DNA of 64,000 bases from Enchytraeus crypticus. Lineage: Eukaryota; Annelida; Clitellata; Enchytraeida; Enchytraeidae. Location: assembly GCA_905160935.1 (NCBI GenBank), contig CAJHZI010000447.1:2270001-2334000 (forward strand), read 5' to 3'. The notes beneath the pieces were generated by a model. The model was not told the origin of the DNA, ran no database searches, and saw nothing but the letters and a program-made list of their open reading frames with translations. The translations under genes and the position numbers were made by a program. Within the stretch, counting starts at the first letter, position 1; every line of letters begins with the position of its first letter. Of the stretch, positions 20,406-31,775 are shown piece after piece.

Positions 20406-20532
20406 TCATTAGTTTATTAATAATAATTACTAATTACTTTACTAATTAATTTTATAATTACTTCTGTAACCATATTAACCTCAGTTATTCCTCCTAGAAG
20501 GAAAAACCGACGTTAATGTGGGCTTCGAGTGT

Positions 20533-20695
20533 CTTGCCGACTTCGCCACTGACTGGAGCAAGTGGCGAAGTCGGCAAGTCACTCGACATCCGCGATCAGT
20601 ATGTACGGCTTGCAAATCCTGGGCTCGCCCATCACTAACATCGCTTTCGAGTGAGGAAACTGACGTTAATATTAGCTCTAGCTTTACCAGCATCA
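20533..20695 (+). mobile_element. SINE S1 with extended 5' inverted repeat
   Basis: CTTGCCGACTTCGCCACT, ten bases, then AGTGGCGAAGTCGGCAAG: perfect 18-base arms covering the box A region. The body and 3' end follow normally. Confidence 0.85.
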
Positions 20696-20764
20696 TTGTT
20701 TAAGCCTTGAACCGAAACTGTTTATATCGATGAAATTGACTCATCGTTAATCTTTTAATCTTAC

Positions 20765-21262
20765 AATTCACATTCATTCAGTCATATAATTCACGTTCAA
20801 TCTGTCCTATAATCCACGTTCAGTCAGTCCTATAAACCACGTTTAGTCAGTCCTATAATCCACTTTCTGTCAGTCCTATAATCCACGTTCAGTCAGTCCT
20901 ATAATCCACGTTCTGTCAGTCCTATAATCCACGTTCTGTCAGTCCTATAATCCAAGTTCAGTCAGTCCTATAATCCACGTTCTGTCAGTCCTATAATCCA
21001 CGTTCTGTCAGTCCTATAATCCACGTTCAGTCAGTCCTATAATCCACGTTCAGTCAGTCCTACAATCCACGTTCAGTCAGTCCTATAATCCACGTTCAGT
21101 CAGTCCTATAATCCACGTTCAGTCAGTCTTATAATCCACGTTCAGCCAGTCCTATGATCCACGTTCAGTCGGTCCTATAATCCACGTTCAGTCAGTCCTA
21201 TAATCCACGTTCAGTAAGTCCTATAATCCACGTTCAGTCAGTCCTATAATCCAAGTTGTTTC
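20765..21262. repeat. 23-bp minisatellite, about 20 units
   Basis: The unit is AGTCCTATAATCCACGTTC plus AGTC, repeated with few substitutions. Variants TTCTGTC and TTCAGTC are interspersed. Confidence 0.92.
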
Positions 21263-21527
21263 AGTCCTGAAGTTCACCAGTTAATACTAGAAACAATACA
21301 TATAACGCTAGTATGGACACAATGTGCTGCACCAGCCAAGGTAATACACGAATCTTTTTGTTTGACCTCATTTCATCAATAGGAGCACCTGAAAGAAATG
21401 AAATGAAAGAAATGAAAGGTGAGCATCTGAAACAAATGAAAATTCAAATAAATTATAATTATGTAATAAAATTAATAAAATTAATTTTTAATTAATAAAA
21501 TTTAAATTAATTTTCCCCGTGTTGTGT

Positions 21528-21822
21528 CCTGGCTGTTTAAAGAATTGACCAACCGGTGACTGCACGTGTCGTAGAAGGCGACTAAAGGACTAAGATTCAT
21601 ACTAACGTCAGATAGTATGGATCAGATAGTATAGACAGGCATTCGATTAGTGGGCGCCTAGACTTCAGAAATTGCTACAGCAATTTAAACGAATGGGAAA
21701 ATAGGTCTCAAATAGGTGATTGACTGATGATATGATGTAGGACAGAGAGGATTTGAGACAGCCTACTCGTATCCCGACCCAAGTTAAACTTGGATTGAAG
21801 TGAAGATGATGATGATGATGAA
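21528..21822 (+). mobile_element. dispersed repeat family R3, full copy with (GAT)n tail
   Basis: It begins CCCCGTGTTGTGTCCTGGCT, includes GTCGTAGAAGGCGACTAAAG and GACTGATGATATGATGTAGG, and ends in (GAT)n. The same unit in reverse is at 37428-37727, and diverged copies are at 63058-63301, 31569-31662 and 8778-8880. It is SINE-like in length (about 300 bp); the origin is unclear. Confidence 0.75.
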
Positions 21823-21829
21823 GTAATAA

Positions 21830-22450
21830 AATTAATTTAATTATAATAGTTAACTGACAATTATGATTATAAATAAATACTACACCTCAATATTGGTTAA
21901 TATAATAATAATAAGTGAAATTTGAATTGCATAATATTTAGATAGACTTGAAAAATAGACCTAAACTTGACACAGAGCCCATTTATTCCGAACTGCTTTC
22001 AAGTATCCAGATAATTGAAAGCTTATTTTTTGCTATCATTAAAAATAGAAGTTTTGTCATTTAACGACAACGCTTATGATACAACCATGTATATTAGCAA
22101 TATGTTGCTATATGGATGCTAAATTTATAGACTAATCACATATTTTCTCAAGAAATAGCTAGTTATTCTAAAAGCTTGAATGTCTGGAAGAAACATCTTG
22201 TCCCATACATTAACCGGTGTTATCATTGTTCTAATAGCAGAACTAATTGCTTATGAAATTATTAGAAATCTATTTTTTGTCGTTTTCGTGATTTTTTCCT
22301 TGCATCCTCCGTGGTTATTTACAATCTTTGATTTGATAGAGCACGGATGGCAGACTTCGTGCATTTAGGAATGACCTTCCAAAACATTGGGGATTTTTTC
22401 ATTTAAAGCTGTCAACAAACGGTCTTCCATGGTGAAAAAATAATAACACA
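21830..22450. other. nothing recognised
   Basis: AT-rich; short frames only. Confidence 0.45.
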
Positions 22451-22454
22451 CATT

Positions 22455-22690
22455 ATAGTGAAATGATCAACTACGTTGATATCTATCACTTTTAATACCA
22501 CATGTTAAATTCGTTAGGCAATTTTGTCCATTTTCCGTATAACCAGTCCAGTGAATGCCCGAGATTTTACTCTCAGATCAGCGCGGCCGGGAATCGAACC
22601 CACGAGGGTTCAATTCACCTCAGGGTCTGTCATTTAAAACTTCATGACGTTATCTACACCTCTAAACATTGCGCCATGGAGATATTTGGT
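22455..22690 (-). mobile_element. SINE S2, reverse copy
   Basis: GGGAATCGAACCCACGAGGG is the box B complement. The tail (CCGTATAACCAGTCCAGTG) is on the left and the box A side is near 22660-22690. Confidence 0.8.
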
Positions 22691-22699
22691 GGTCACTCA

Positions 22700-23455
22700 T
22701 CCGTGCACTAACCCTTTACGTGTAGCTTAACTTATTTCATTAAAGCGCAGATAGACCAAGTGCGCTAAATTCTGCCCCGTTATTTCTATATCAGCTCTAC
22801 TTGCCATTGCGCAACGGCAAGATCACTGAAAGACATAAAGAGATAGGTGGAACTAGCGAAAACTACAAAAATAGCAACCAAGCAAAAGCAAGGATGCTCC
22901 GTAAAAATGCTTTATATTAACCAGACAAAAAATAAGTTATTGCTCTCCCAGTTCAGGCAGAATTCTCAGTTTAGTTATATTTCAAAATTTCAAGAATAAA
23001 GCAAAATTCCTTATACTAGCATTTTTATGCGTCCTGTATCTTTCTCTATTCTCCTACCAAACATTAGATTTATGGTATTTCTACTCGCTGCCTGTACTCA
23101 CGCTGGAGCAATGTAGTCCTAATAGCTAACCGACATTTGAAATAATATTTATTTATTTAGAGTAGGCGTTAATCCAGCTAACTGCTTCACTTGAAAGGCA
23201 GCTTAACGTAGAAAGACCACCCGGTAGACAGTTTAAAGGACACTCCTCAGCGATACGTTTCATGGATTAAGATTGACCCTCAGTCACAAAGTGGAATCAT
23301 GAATACCCCAGCGGAACTCGCTTTCTCTGCATCTACCATAACCCGTACGGAAGCGATTCAGTTGACACGAACTTCCTCTAGGGAGATTAATTCCTGAAAC
23401 GGTTTGAGATTTTAAATACTGACCACGTGCAACGGCTGAAACGGTAACACAACAC
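22700..23455. other. nothing recognised
   Basis: No gene. On the minus strand this would be the region of the missing 3' exon of RNF216-like B, but none was identified. Confidence 0.45.
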
Positions 23456-23457
23456 AC

Positions 23458-23572
23458 CAGTAAGTTATTCGACAGCGTATCAGTGTAGAGTTCAAATTCA
23501 GTGCTCGCCACGTTACTGACATGCTTTCGACACAGAGTACTGATGTTACATTAGGTTTCAGGCTTTAGACCG
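23458..23572 (+). mobile_element. diverged SINE S1
   Basis: TAAGTTATTCGACAGCG, AGTTCAAATTCAGTGCTCGC, ACTGACATGCTTTCGACAC and ACTGATGTTACATTAG keep the family order. Confidence 0.65.
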
Positions 23573-23601
23573 TATTAAATTGAGCATTAATCAAGTTGTA
23601 C

Positions 23602-23741
23602 CTGACTTGAGGAGCTGAGTGGGATCAAACTTAAGAGAGAGATGAGCGGTCTCAGGATGATTCTCTACGTACTCACGACGAGCAACCTCAGCAGCCTCGT
23701 TCATCTCTCTCGTGTGCAGACTTCTCATGTCTTCTGAGTCC
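23602..23741 (-). CDS. RNF216: RNF216-like B exon 8
   Basis: 140 nt, like copy A, entered at the second acceptor (TGTAG above 23741). The protein is DSEDMRSLHTREMNEAAEVA, then RREYVENHPETAHLSLKFDP, nearly identical to A. An upstream duplicate of the exon start lies beyond the triplet tract at about 23858-23915. Confidence 0.75.
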
Positions 23742-23915
<174 letters not shown>

Positions 23916-24053
23916 AGGAGAATATAAGCTATAGCTGTGCACATGTTTTCCTCTTCGAAATTTAATAGTTTCAGTTCATGTTTATTTTGTACGAATATTT
24001 TCAAATTTGTACTCATTGAACTTCTCATTTTACGCAAAAAACAAAATAGAAAC

Positions 24054-24296
24054 ATTTTATGACAAAGGTGAAAATGTCTATTTGTAGGTTGTCTGCAGAT
24101 ATAGCACATCGTGGCTCCACACACACACGTTATGATGTTGCAGCCTACGATCTTGTAGAACCTTCTCTGACATTTGTGACACTGACGTATCATCGCCTCG
24201 TTCATCTTCATCTCTATGTACGTCCTCATGTCTTTCTCTGTCGCTCTCTCTGTCTCATCGCATCTCAGAGGTATGTGGTTCGCTTCCCGACACAAT
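24054..24296 (-). CDS. RNF216: RNF216-like B exon 7: linker and RING2
   Basis: 243 nt, the same as A. LCREANHIPLRCDETERATE is followed by the linker, then CHKCQRRFYKIVGCNIITCV and CGATMCYICRQP, ending HFHLC. All zinc ligands and the putative catalytic Cys (IVGCN) are present. The aligned donor is AAAAT then GTTTCT, a poor site compared with AGAG/GTACGT in A, so splicing here may be impaired. The open frame runs on past the junction. Confidence 0.8.
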
Positions 24297-24535
24297 CTGA
24301 TAGAAAAGAATTATGATAGGACTTAATTAACTATTTTAACTAATATAAAGTGAATAAGGGTTGAATGACTCTTTTCGTACTCTTACTAAATTGAATTGAA
24401 CTGAACAAAGGTATAATTTATAAATTTATTTTAAATTCTCTTAAATATAACTAATAACATTTTTCATTAAATTTAATTCTTAGTTTATAAATTTTAGAGC
24501 TAAATGACGTTAATTTATTTAGCTTATAAAGGCTG

Positions 24536-24610
24536 ACAAAGCTAATGTTAACGTGAGTTTCCTTACTCGAAAGCGATGTCAGTGACGGGATAGCCCAGAA
24601 CTTCAATCCT
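24536..24610 (-). mobile_element. SINE S1 3' part in intron 6 of copy B
   Basis: AAAGCTAATGTTAACGTGAG, CTTACTCGAAAGCGATGTCA and then GTGACGGG, the reverse of the family 3' end. Confidence 0.8.
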
Positions 24611-25700
24611 GCTTTAGATTTAAGCAGGATTTAATCCGATTTAATAGATTTAATCAGGATTTAATCTGCATGATTCGCAAGGCCTTTTCTGAAGTAAAAT
24701 ACTGTTGATTAGTAGAACACTCTATGTTTAGCGTAAAAGTCAGCAGACCTTGAGCTCGAACAAGAAGCCTTGGACCTGTCATCTAGCAAGAACATCGGAC
24801 TGAATATGGCCATATATGTGTCATAAGGGGTATTAAAACTGTATGCTGATTGTTTATTAGCAACAGAAGTTGCTTTATTTTATTTTATCAATAGATGTTT
24901 ATGAAGTCTTAGTTGTATTTAATGTACCATTTATTACATATAATCTCTAATATCTCTTTGGTCAATTTCACAACGTGAACATTTTTCTCTTAGTATATTT
25001 TTTATTATTTACGCCCTACATTTAAAAGTGAAGTGATCCTTGCATAAATTATTTAAATATCTTTAATTTCTTAGTTTTCTTCGAAAATTTCCCTAGTATT
25101 CTTTCGTTTGAAATAATGCACTAATTTTAAATTCAACTAATCTTAGCTATTTTAATATATAAATATCAAACGAAAAACACTATGATCCATACAAATAAAA
25201 TGAATCCGAAAAAAAGAAAAAATCTGCTACGTCCATTAGGAAGATAAGTATACTAAGACACAGAAAGTAACAACAAAAGCAGTGCAAATTCCTATTTCTT
25301 ACTCTTATGAAATATGGACTTTAAAGGAAGAGGCTATTCGGAAACTAGAATGCAATGTTTGAAGAATTTAGAAAGCTAGGAAGACAGAAGAGTATGAATG
25401 AAGGAGCACAAAAAGGCTCTACAGATAGGCCAATAAAAGACAGAGAGCTTCGATAGAACGCTTGTTGTAAAAGGGGATTGGTTTTCAAAATGTTGTGAAG
25501 GAATAAAGAATAAACGGAAAAGAGTTAGGGGAAGAAGTTTGGACATTAAATTGCTTGTAAGAGCTTTAGCATGTAGATTTAAGTACACAGCGAGAGAAAG
25601 ATATAGAGAAAAATTAAATATCAATTAACAAAGCTTAAATTATTTACCATATGTAATTATAAAAAGCTTACAGCCGCGTACTTCATATAAACGTAATAAC
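24611..25700 (-). mobile_element. rest of intron 6 of copy B with a decayed LINE fragment
   Basis: About 25230-25580 on the plus strand reads as a strongly decayed LINE C-terminal tail (YEIWTLKEEAIRKLE, later GFQNVVKE), similar to 35400-35640 but with many stops. The strand given here is for the host intron. Nothing else seen. Confidence 0.5.
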
Positions 25701-25915
25701 CTGCAGGAATCCCTCATACATTCTGGATTAAGGCACCGGAATATCTTATCGTTGGGATCATCCATGATGGTGGAGAAGTCACAGAAAGGACATGACACGA
25801 GATTGTTGATATCTGCCAAAAGTATCGCCTCAGCTGACATCTTTCGTAGGCACAACGAGAGAGTGTTAGTTGGGAGACATCTACGTAATGTCGTCAATGT
25901 GAACTCCTCCTCGCA
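25701..25915 (-). CDS. RNF216: RNF216-like B exon 6: last RING1 Cys and IBR
   Basis: 215 nt. CEEEFTLTTLRRCLPTNTLS, then SCPFCDFSTIMDDPNDKIFR and CLNPECMRDSC. Donor GTTATT. Differs from A by a handful of residues (PTNT/PANT, ILLAD/IRLAD, NPEC/NPDC). The acceptor is chosen as in A. Confidence 0.85.
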
Positions 25916-26400
25916 CTATCAATAACAAACAATAGTAATGTTAGTCAGTGTGAACTCCTTCTCACACTGTCAATAACGAACAAGAGTAATGTTAGTCAAT
26001 GTGATCTCCTCCTCACACTATCAATAACAAACAATAGTAATGTTAGTCAATGTGAACTCCTCCTCACACTGTCAATAACGAACAAGAGTAATGTTAGTCA
26101 ATGTGATCTCCTCCTCACACTATCAATAACAAACAATAGTAATGTTAGTCAATGTGAACTCCTCCTCACACTGTCAATAACGAACAAGAGTAATGTTAGT
26201 CAATGTGATCTCCTCCTCACACTATCAATAACGAACAATAGTAATGTAAGTCAATGTGAACTCCTCCTCACACTATCAATAACGAACAATAGTAATGTTA
26301 ATCAGCCTGAATTCTTGCGAACACTACAAATAACAAACAAGGATAGTGTTAGTCAGTGTGAACTATTCTGAACACTACAAATAGTAAACAATACAGTATG
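25916..26400. repeat. 51-bp acceptor minisatellite of copy B
   Basis: About nine to ten units as in copy A. Here several neighbouring units alternate ACTGTC/ACAAGAG with ACTATC/ACAATAG types, i.e. a 102-bp higher-order repeat at about 25950-26225 not seen in A. Confidence 0.85.
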
Positions 26401-27244
26401 AAGACATTTAATTCTTGGAAACTCTTGGGAACACTACAGATCACTGGCAAGTGTAAGTTAGCTGGGAGGGGAATTTTGGTAGTTTTATGTTAGCAATAAG
26501 AATGAGGTGGCGAACAGGAGCTCATAGATGGAGATACTAGAGGTATTTAGAATTATAACAGTGTGCAATTATTAAAACCGACTGTTATATGTTTTTAGGG
26601 TTAAGGTTTGAATTATGGTTTAGGTTAAGGTAAGAATAAGGTAACAGTGAAAGGTTAAGGTTAGAAATAGGGTTAAGGCCGCAATTCCCATCGTCGTCTT
26701 GCTCATTAATTGCTGTTCTTGCGATCTACTCGAATGTTAGTCAGTGTTCACACTGATTAACTTTCGAATTAAGAATATTAGCATTGTTAAGACCATTACA
26801 AATAAGAATAATGCAGCCAATGTAAATTTTCCTTGCAGCAATAATTATACTCATCGTCTTTGAATCACAGTTTTCACCAACCGAATGCCCTTTCTGACGT
26901 TGATTTGGATCTTAGTGATTTGTCGCTTTTTGCGACACGTACAACCCATGGTTAGTCTGTCCTTCAGCAAAACGAATGCAACGCAAAAACAATACAAATG
27001 AAGTAAAAAGTCGCTGATTGCCGAGCTGACGTTACTTTATCCTTAAAAGCGATAGTCCATTGTTACGAATCTCATATGAACCGCATCGGCCAGTATCCAC
27101 AGTTATAATCAGCTTAGCCATAAGGCAGCTAATTTTACTTTACAACTCATATAGTGTCACAGGCGATCCGACTGGTATGCGGTTTTCATATTAGGACGCA
27201 CATGAACATCAGACAATGTAATTAGTACAGCCGTAACTCACCCC
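26401..27244. other. interior of intron 5 of copy B
   Basis: Nearly identical to 6531-7382. It contains the same GGTTAAGG-type degenerate repeat and the R3-like fragment at 26875-26980. Confidence 0.6.
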
Positions 27245-27515
27245 GCAAATGCAAGTAAACAGGTATATCTTCCTCATGAAGGCAACGGTAAACTGCTTGA
27301 TTACAGCTCATCTCTTCATGAAACACTGCTGCATAATCTTAGATTTACCTACTCATGATGGCTTTGATAAACTGCTCTATCATTAATGTACTCCTAATGA
27401 AGGCACTGGTAAAACACTTTTCACTACTTACCTCCTCATGAAGGTACTGGTAAAACACCTTTTCACAAACTTACCTCCTCGTGAAGGCACTGGTAAAACA
27501 CTTTTTCACTAACTT
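27245..27515. repeat. tandem copies of the exon 5 donor end, copy B
   Basis: Same units as 7383-7610 plus one additional unit near 27395-27435 (CTCCTAATGAAGGCACTGGT, AAAACACTTTTCACTAC). At least three GTAAGT-type donors lie in line behind the exon. Confidence 0.8.
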
Positions 27516-27517
27516 AC

Positions 27518-27729
27518 CTCCTCATAAAGGCACTGGTAAACTGCTTTATCAAGCCCCACAGCGACTTGGACTGACCTACGCACACACTCTCTACAGAACA
27601 CGTGACCATCAGGACACGCGTCCATCTCTTCTATGAGCACCTCGGTGTCCAAGCAGCAGGGACAGGTCTGCAGCTCATCCCGCTCTCTCGCTTCCTCCAC
27701 TCTCGCTTCTCTCGCTCTCTTCATACTCT
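27518..27729 (-). CDS. RNF216: RNF216-like B exon 5: RING1
   Basis: 212 nt and apparently identical in sequence to exon 5 of [19 protein letters not shown], then [14 protein letters not shown] and YQCLYEE. Identity with A stops within a few bases beyond the acceptor (about 27742), where B has a (TA)n-rich intron. Confidence 0.88.
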
Positions 27730-27774
27730 CTATGTGATCTGTAGCAATATATGTACCTTGTATACATCTATATA

Positions 27775-27890
27775 TATACATATATACATACATATATATA
27801 TATATATATATACATACATATATATATACACATTTGTATATATATATATATACAGTGTATCTATACTGTATATATATATATATATATACA

Positions 27891-27943
<53 letters not shown>

Positions 27944-27960
27944 CAGTGTATATATATAAT
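27775..27960. repeat. (TA)n-rich microsatellite in intron 4 of copy B
   Basis: Long TA/TACA runs with short interruptions (ACAGTGTA). Confidence 0.9.
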
Positions 27961-28581
27961 ATTTATATGTAATAATATTTATTGATAATGTTATAAATAA
28001 TTGAGCCGAATATTAAAATAATTTATATGAGCGACTGGACAATCAGGGGAACGGTTCCGTAGTTCTACCGAATTTATGGGGCGGGTAATCTGCTTTCATT
28101 GAGAAATGAACTGATGTTATCAGGGAATCAGGGAGGCAACATATAACATATAGGCCTTCATGTAAATTCAAGCTATATTTAAACTGAAGACGCTCAACTT
28201 CCAATGCAAATGTGCTTTGGATTTGTACATGGTACTTTTTTGTCTTATTCAGGCCGCGACGGAGGACTTCTCAAAAACGCTGACATTACATCTCAGAGTC
28301 GTTGTTGAATGTTATCGTTGTTGCTTGTTGTTGTTTGTTAAAATAGCCCAGTCGTCGAAGGCTAAATAGACGAATCGAGGTTAGAAACAGTTTCAAATTA
28401 CAATTTGAGCGAACCTATATGCTATGCACTCTGCATGATGCTAGAGTGCATAGTAGTTTGCCCTTCTCTGCAGATTGCGTTTCGCTATCTTATGGCCAAG
28501 TAAATTGAAATTAAACTAAAATTTTAATTAATTTTAATTAAATTGAAATTTATATAGAAACATTGAAAGAAATATAATTAC

Positions 28582-28692
28582 CTTGTATTCTGTCTCGGTT
28601 TTTAACGTAAATGAGCTCCATATAGTACACTTCGCATATCTTCTCTGGCATCTTGCATTCAGGTCGATTGGAGTCAAGATATCTCAGCTTTC
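28582..28692 (-). CDS. RNF216: RNF216-like B exon 4
   Basis: 111 nt. Acceptor TTGAAG above 28692, donor GTAATT below 28582. KLRYLDSNRPECKMPEKICE is followed by VYYMELIYVKNRDRIQ. The frame is open throughout, unlike copy A, which has TGA for the Arg after VKN. No domain recognised. Confidence 0.78.
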
Positions 28693-28989
28693 CTTCAAGT
28701 AGCATTAATGTAATTATGCATTTAGCACTTATAATATAATGAATAAAACATAAATAAATGATCAAATACTGTCTTCTTATATCAGTATTCGTTTATACAT
28801 GTAGATGTTAAATATAAAGATTGCAATCTCCGTGTTGTTTTCGGTTCACTGAATAATTGAAGAAGCATAAACTGCTCGTGTTGCATGAGACAACTGAGCT
28901 GGAACTGAAAGTTAACTGGCAACCACCTAAGAAACCATACTATTGCCAGCTATAGACTGCAATTAAGGTGCACTAGGACCTGCCACTTA

Positions 28990-29013
28990 GAAGAACACTA
29001 GGAAGAAGTATCT

Positions 29014-29047
<34 letters not shown>

Positions 29048-29340
29048 AATGTTTATTTCAGTACACTTAAAATATACAGTGACATACACAAACAAGGCCG
29101 TCAAATAGGGCACAAGTAACCTATCTAGCTGACCAGCCCTCAGTCATACAAATTGAAAAATAACTAGGCAAACGGAATAAACATGCACCACAAGTAAAAG
29201 AAATAATAGTTGATAAAATTTGAAATAATAGTAACAGGAATTTAAAAAGAGAATATTGCTTCTGCCAATACACCTGAGCTACAGAGAATAGTTTAGATGA
29301 AAGGGATCGAAGAAATTTAGAGGAGGAAATTAATCGAACT
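28990..29340 (-). mobile_element. LINE 3' end with (CT)n tail in intron 3 of copy B
   Basis: (GA)n at 29018-29046 on the plus strand is followed by AACAATGTTTATTTCAGTAC and about 280 bases also found at 46640-46870. On the minus strand it ends TGAAATAAACATTGTT plus CT repeats. Confidence 0.75.
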
Positions 29341-29966
29341 CATAAGCAGAAGTCAGTAGACTTCTAAGCAAATAACTTTAAATATGCAGAGTTCTTAGAA
29401 ATCCAATCAGAAGGAATTGTAGTCTCCAACAGAACAATCCTCCACGGAATGACGTCTTATAGAATATGGCGGCATCGAGCAACTTGTTATATGTGCATTG
29501 ACCAGAAATTTAAAAATTGAGCATTCACAATTGTCAATATATATTTCACCAATACATGATAGAATAAACAAATGTAAAAAAGGAAAGTAAACGAAAAAGA
29601 AACAACACTTAGCTTACGTGTACAGCTAATTTATTGCAAACATTGTAATTTACAAGTACTAAAAAAGCAAATAAACGAAATTATCCATTAGAATATTAAA
29701 TCCGTAGCATTTTTCAGAGACGATCCAAATATTTTATCTTATTTTAACAATAGAATCAGCAGATGAAACATTGAATTTCCTTTGTAAACTTTCAAATTCT
29801 AAATAATCTTGATGATCTAAATCAATCCCTTTAATTAATTCATCATCTTTTACCAATTTATTTTACAAATGAAATCTATTGTAGTCTATTCGTATAAAAC
29901 ACTCAAAGGCCAGAAAGCAAAATAATACTGACACCACGTAATTTAATATAATTGTTTTATCTTAAC

Positions 29967-30108
29967 TCTGACTGAAGTCAATGGCGAAGTCGGTAAGATA
30001 TTCGACTGCGGATCAGATGGTGCGGGGTTCAAATTCTGCGCTCGCCCGTCACTGACATCGCTTTCGAGTGTGGAAACAGACGTTAACCTTAGCTTTACCA
30101 GCTTTAAC
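29967..30108 (+). mobile_element. SINE S1 in intron 3 of copy B
   Basis: GGCGAAGTCGGTAAGATATT, box B variant GGTTCAAATTC, and 3' end CGCTTTCGAGTGTGGAAACA. Confidence 0.85.
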
Positions 30109-30420
30109 TCCGTAAAGTTCTTAATTTCGTAGCCTGAAAGCTGGCTAAATATTGTAGGGTTAGGTCTGAAGTGTACAACTAAAGCGTCATATTTTTATAG
30201 CATTTTATTTTTAAATTTAAAATTTGATGGTAATAATATGTGCAGTAGTTATAAACAAAAACAAAAATCAACAGAAAAATTAGTAGGCTATATTGGAATA
30301 AGTTCGTTACGATCATAAACATTTTCTAGATAAATTTTATTTAGCGTTCACACTTGAAACATGCTTTAACCCCTTATTCCGCAACCTAGAGTGGCTGTTT
30401 AGAGTGATATGAATGCCCAC

Positions 30421-30697
30421 CTCTTGTGATGTCCTCGACAAGTTTTCCAAGTAGATATTTCCAGGTAACGGCGTATCGACAATGGTTCATCTTGAAAGCT
30501 CTTCGGATTCGATCCTTGTCAACTAAGGAAAAGTCGTTATACAGCTGACATAAAGCGTGCTCTTTATAGAGTTGAGACTCACTTTGTTTACTCCCTACCT
30601 CAGTGGCACTGAAGTACCTTTCCTCTGGGTTCGGTATTTTCTCCAAGTACTCATCAATATCTCCCAGCGTCATCATGCGCTCTCGTAATTGATCGCT
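30421..30697 (-). CDS. RNF216: RNF216-like B exon 3
   Basis: 277 nt. Acceptor CACAG above 30697, donor GTGGGC below 30421. SDQLRERMMTLGDIDEYLEK, IPNPEERYFSATEVGSK, ALCQLYNDFSLVDKDRIRRA and CRYAVTWKYLLG. Open, and clearly paralogous to exon 3 of A with substantial divergence, in contrast to the identical exon 5. Confidence 0.8.
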
Positions 30698-30784
30698 CTG
30701 TGAGAAAATTAATATTTGCATTAAATTATTCATCCCTATCCCTGATTTAGACCTTCAATTAATTCGACCGCCAAAGACCAAAGC

Positions 30785-30890
30785 CTCGCTTATCGTCAGT
30801 TTCCAGTCTCGAAAGTAGAACGTGTCAGTGAAGGGACGAACATTGGATTTGAACCCTGCACCAAATACAATTGCAGAGTCAGATCTCTCA
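30785..30890 (-). mobile_element. old SINE S1 remnant in intron 2 of copy B
   Basis: TCGTCAGTTTCCAGTCTCGA, GACGAACATTGGATTTGAAC and CCTGCACC. It lies at the same place relative to exon 3 as 14575-14645 in copy A. Confidence 0.65.
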
Positions 30891-30940
30891 GGTGATAAGG
30901 ATAGAGGAAAAATATGTAAAAGATTTGTCACTTTAAGCAT

Positions 30941-31568
30941 GTGATATTCCTAACACATATCTGCGATTTTCTTTTAGCTCTAATGATTATCACGCTAATC
31001 ACAAAAAACGATCCCACTTTTTTTATAATGTCTGATCATCTGGTTTCGTCAACGTTTTTTGTGGCTGGTAAGTTAAGTATAGTATATTATTGCGCGCATT
31101 TATCTGTTCAGCTAGATATTAATTTTATTTGTTAAAGTTTTTAATTTCGCTTATTTAATTTTATTTGTCACACGTTCATTGATGTGATTACTCTGTGAAT
31201 TTTGTGAAACTTTGTGTAATAATAAAACATATTTTCTTAATATTAAGCCTATTTGTAACAAATCTAATTAGTGACTTTATCACTAGTGGCCCTCTTTGTG
31301 ATAAGGCCAGATATTTACTATCGTCGATGATTGCAGACGATTGCATCTAATCTAGACCAGTCTCTAACAGTGTATATTAGCACCATAGTTATTAGCAGTT
31401 CAAACATGTTCACTACGATTTATACGCAAACTTCTGTCAAAATGGTTAGTAACTCTTGACATATAAACAAGAAATACAAATGTTGGTTTGACTCTCGAAA
31501 AGTAAGCCTGCCATTTGTAAAAAAATTGTTACCGTAATTTAAAAATAAAATTTAGATTAATTATATTT
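30941..31568. other. intron 2 of copy B, nothing recognised
   Basis: AT-rich, no coding signal. Confidence 0.45.
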
Positions 31569-31662
31569 TATGATGTAGGACAGAGAAGATTTGAGACAGT
31601 CTGTTCGTATCCCGACCCTGGTTAAACATGGGATTCAAGGTATGAGGAAGATGATGATGATT
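31569..31662 (+). mobile_element. repeat family R3, 3' part
   Basis: TATGATGTAGGACAGAGAAG, CGTATCCCGACCCTGG, then GATGATGATGA. Confidence 0.75.
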
Positions 31663-31775
31663 AAGTCAACTAAATTTTAAGTATGAATTAATAGTTATCT
31701 TAATATACTAATTCCTATGAGACATGATTATCAAGTCAGTAATATGCAGCATCAGTCATCAATCTGTCTACTAAC

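Noticed and set aside
20765-21262. CRISPR-like array
   Set aside because: Direct tandem units without spacers, in a eukaryotic genome: a minisatellite.
27602-27985. Long Tyr/Ile repeat open frames
   Set aside because: Translations of (TA)n microsatellite.
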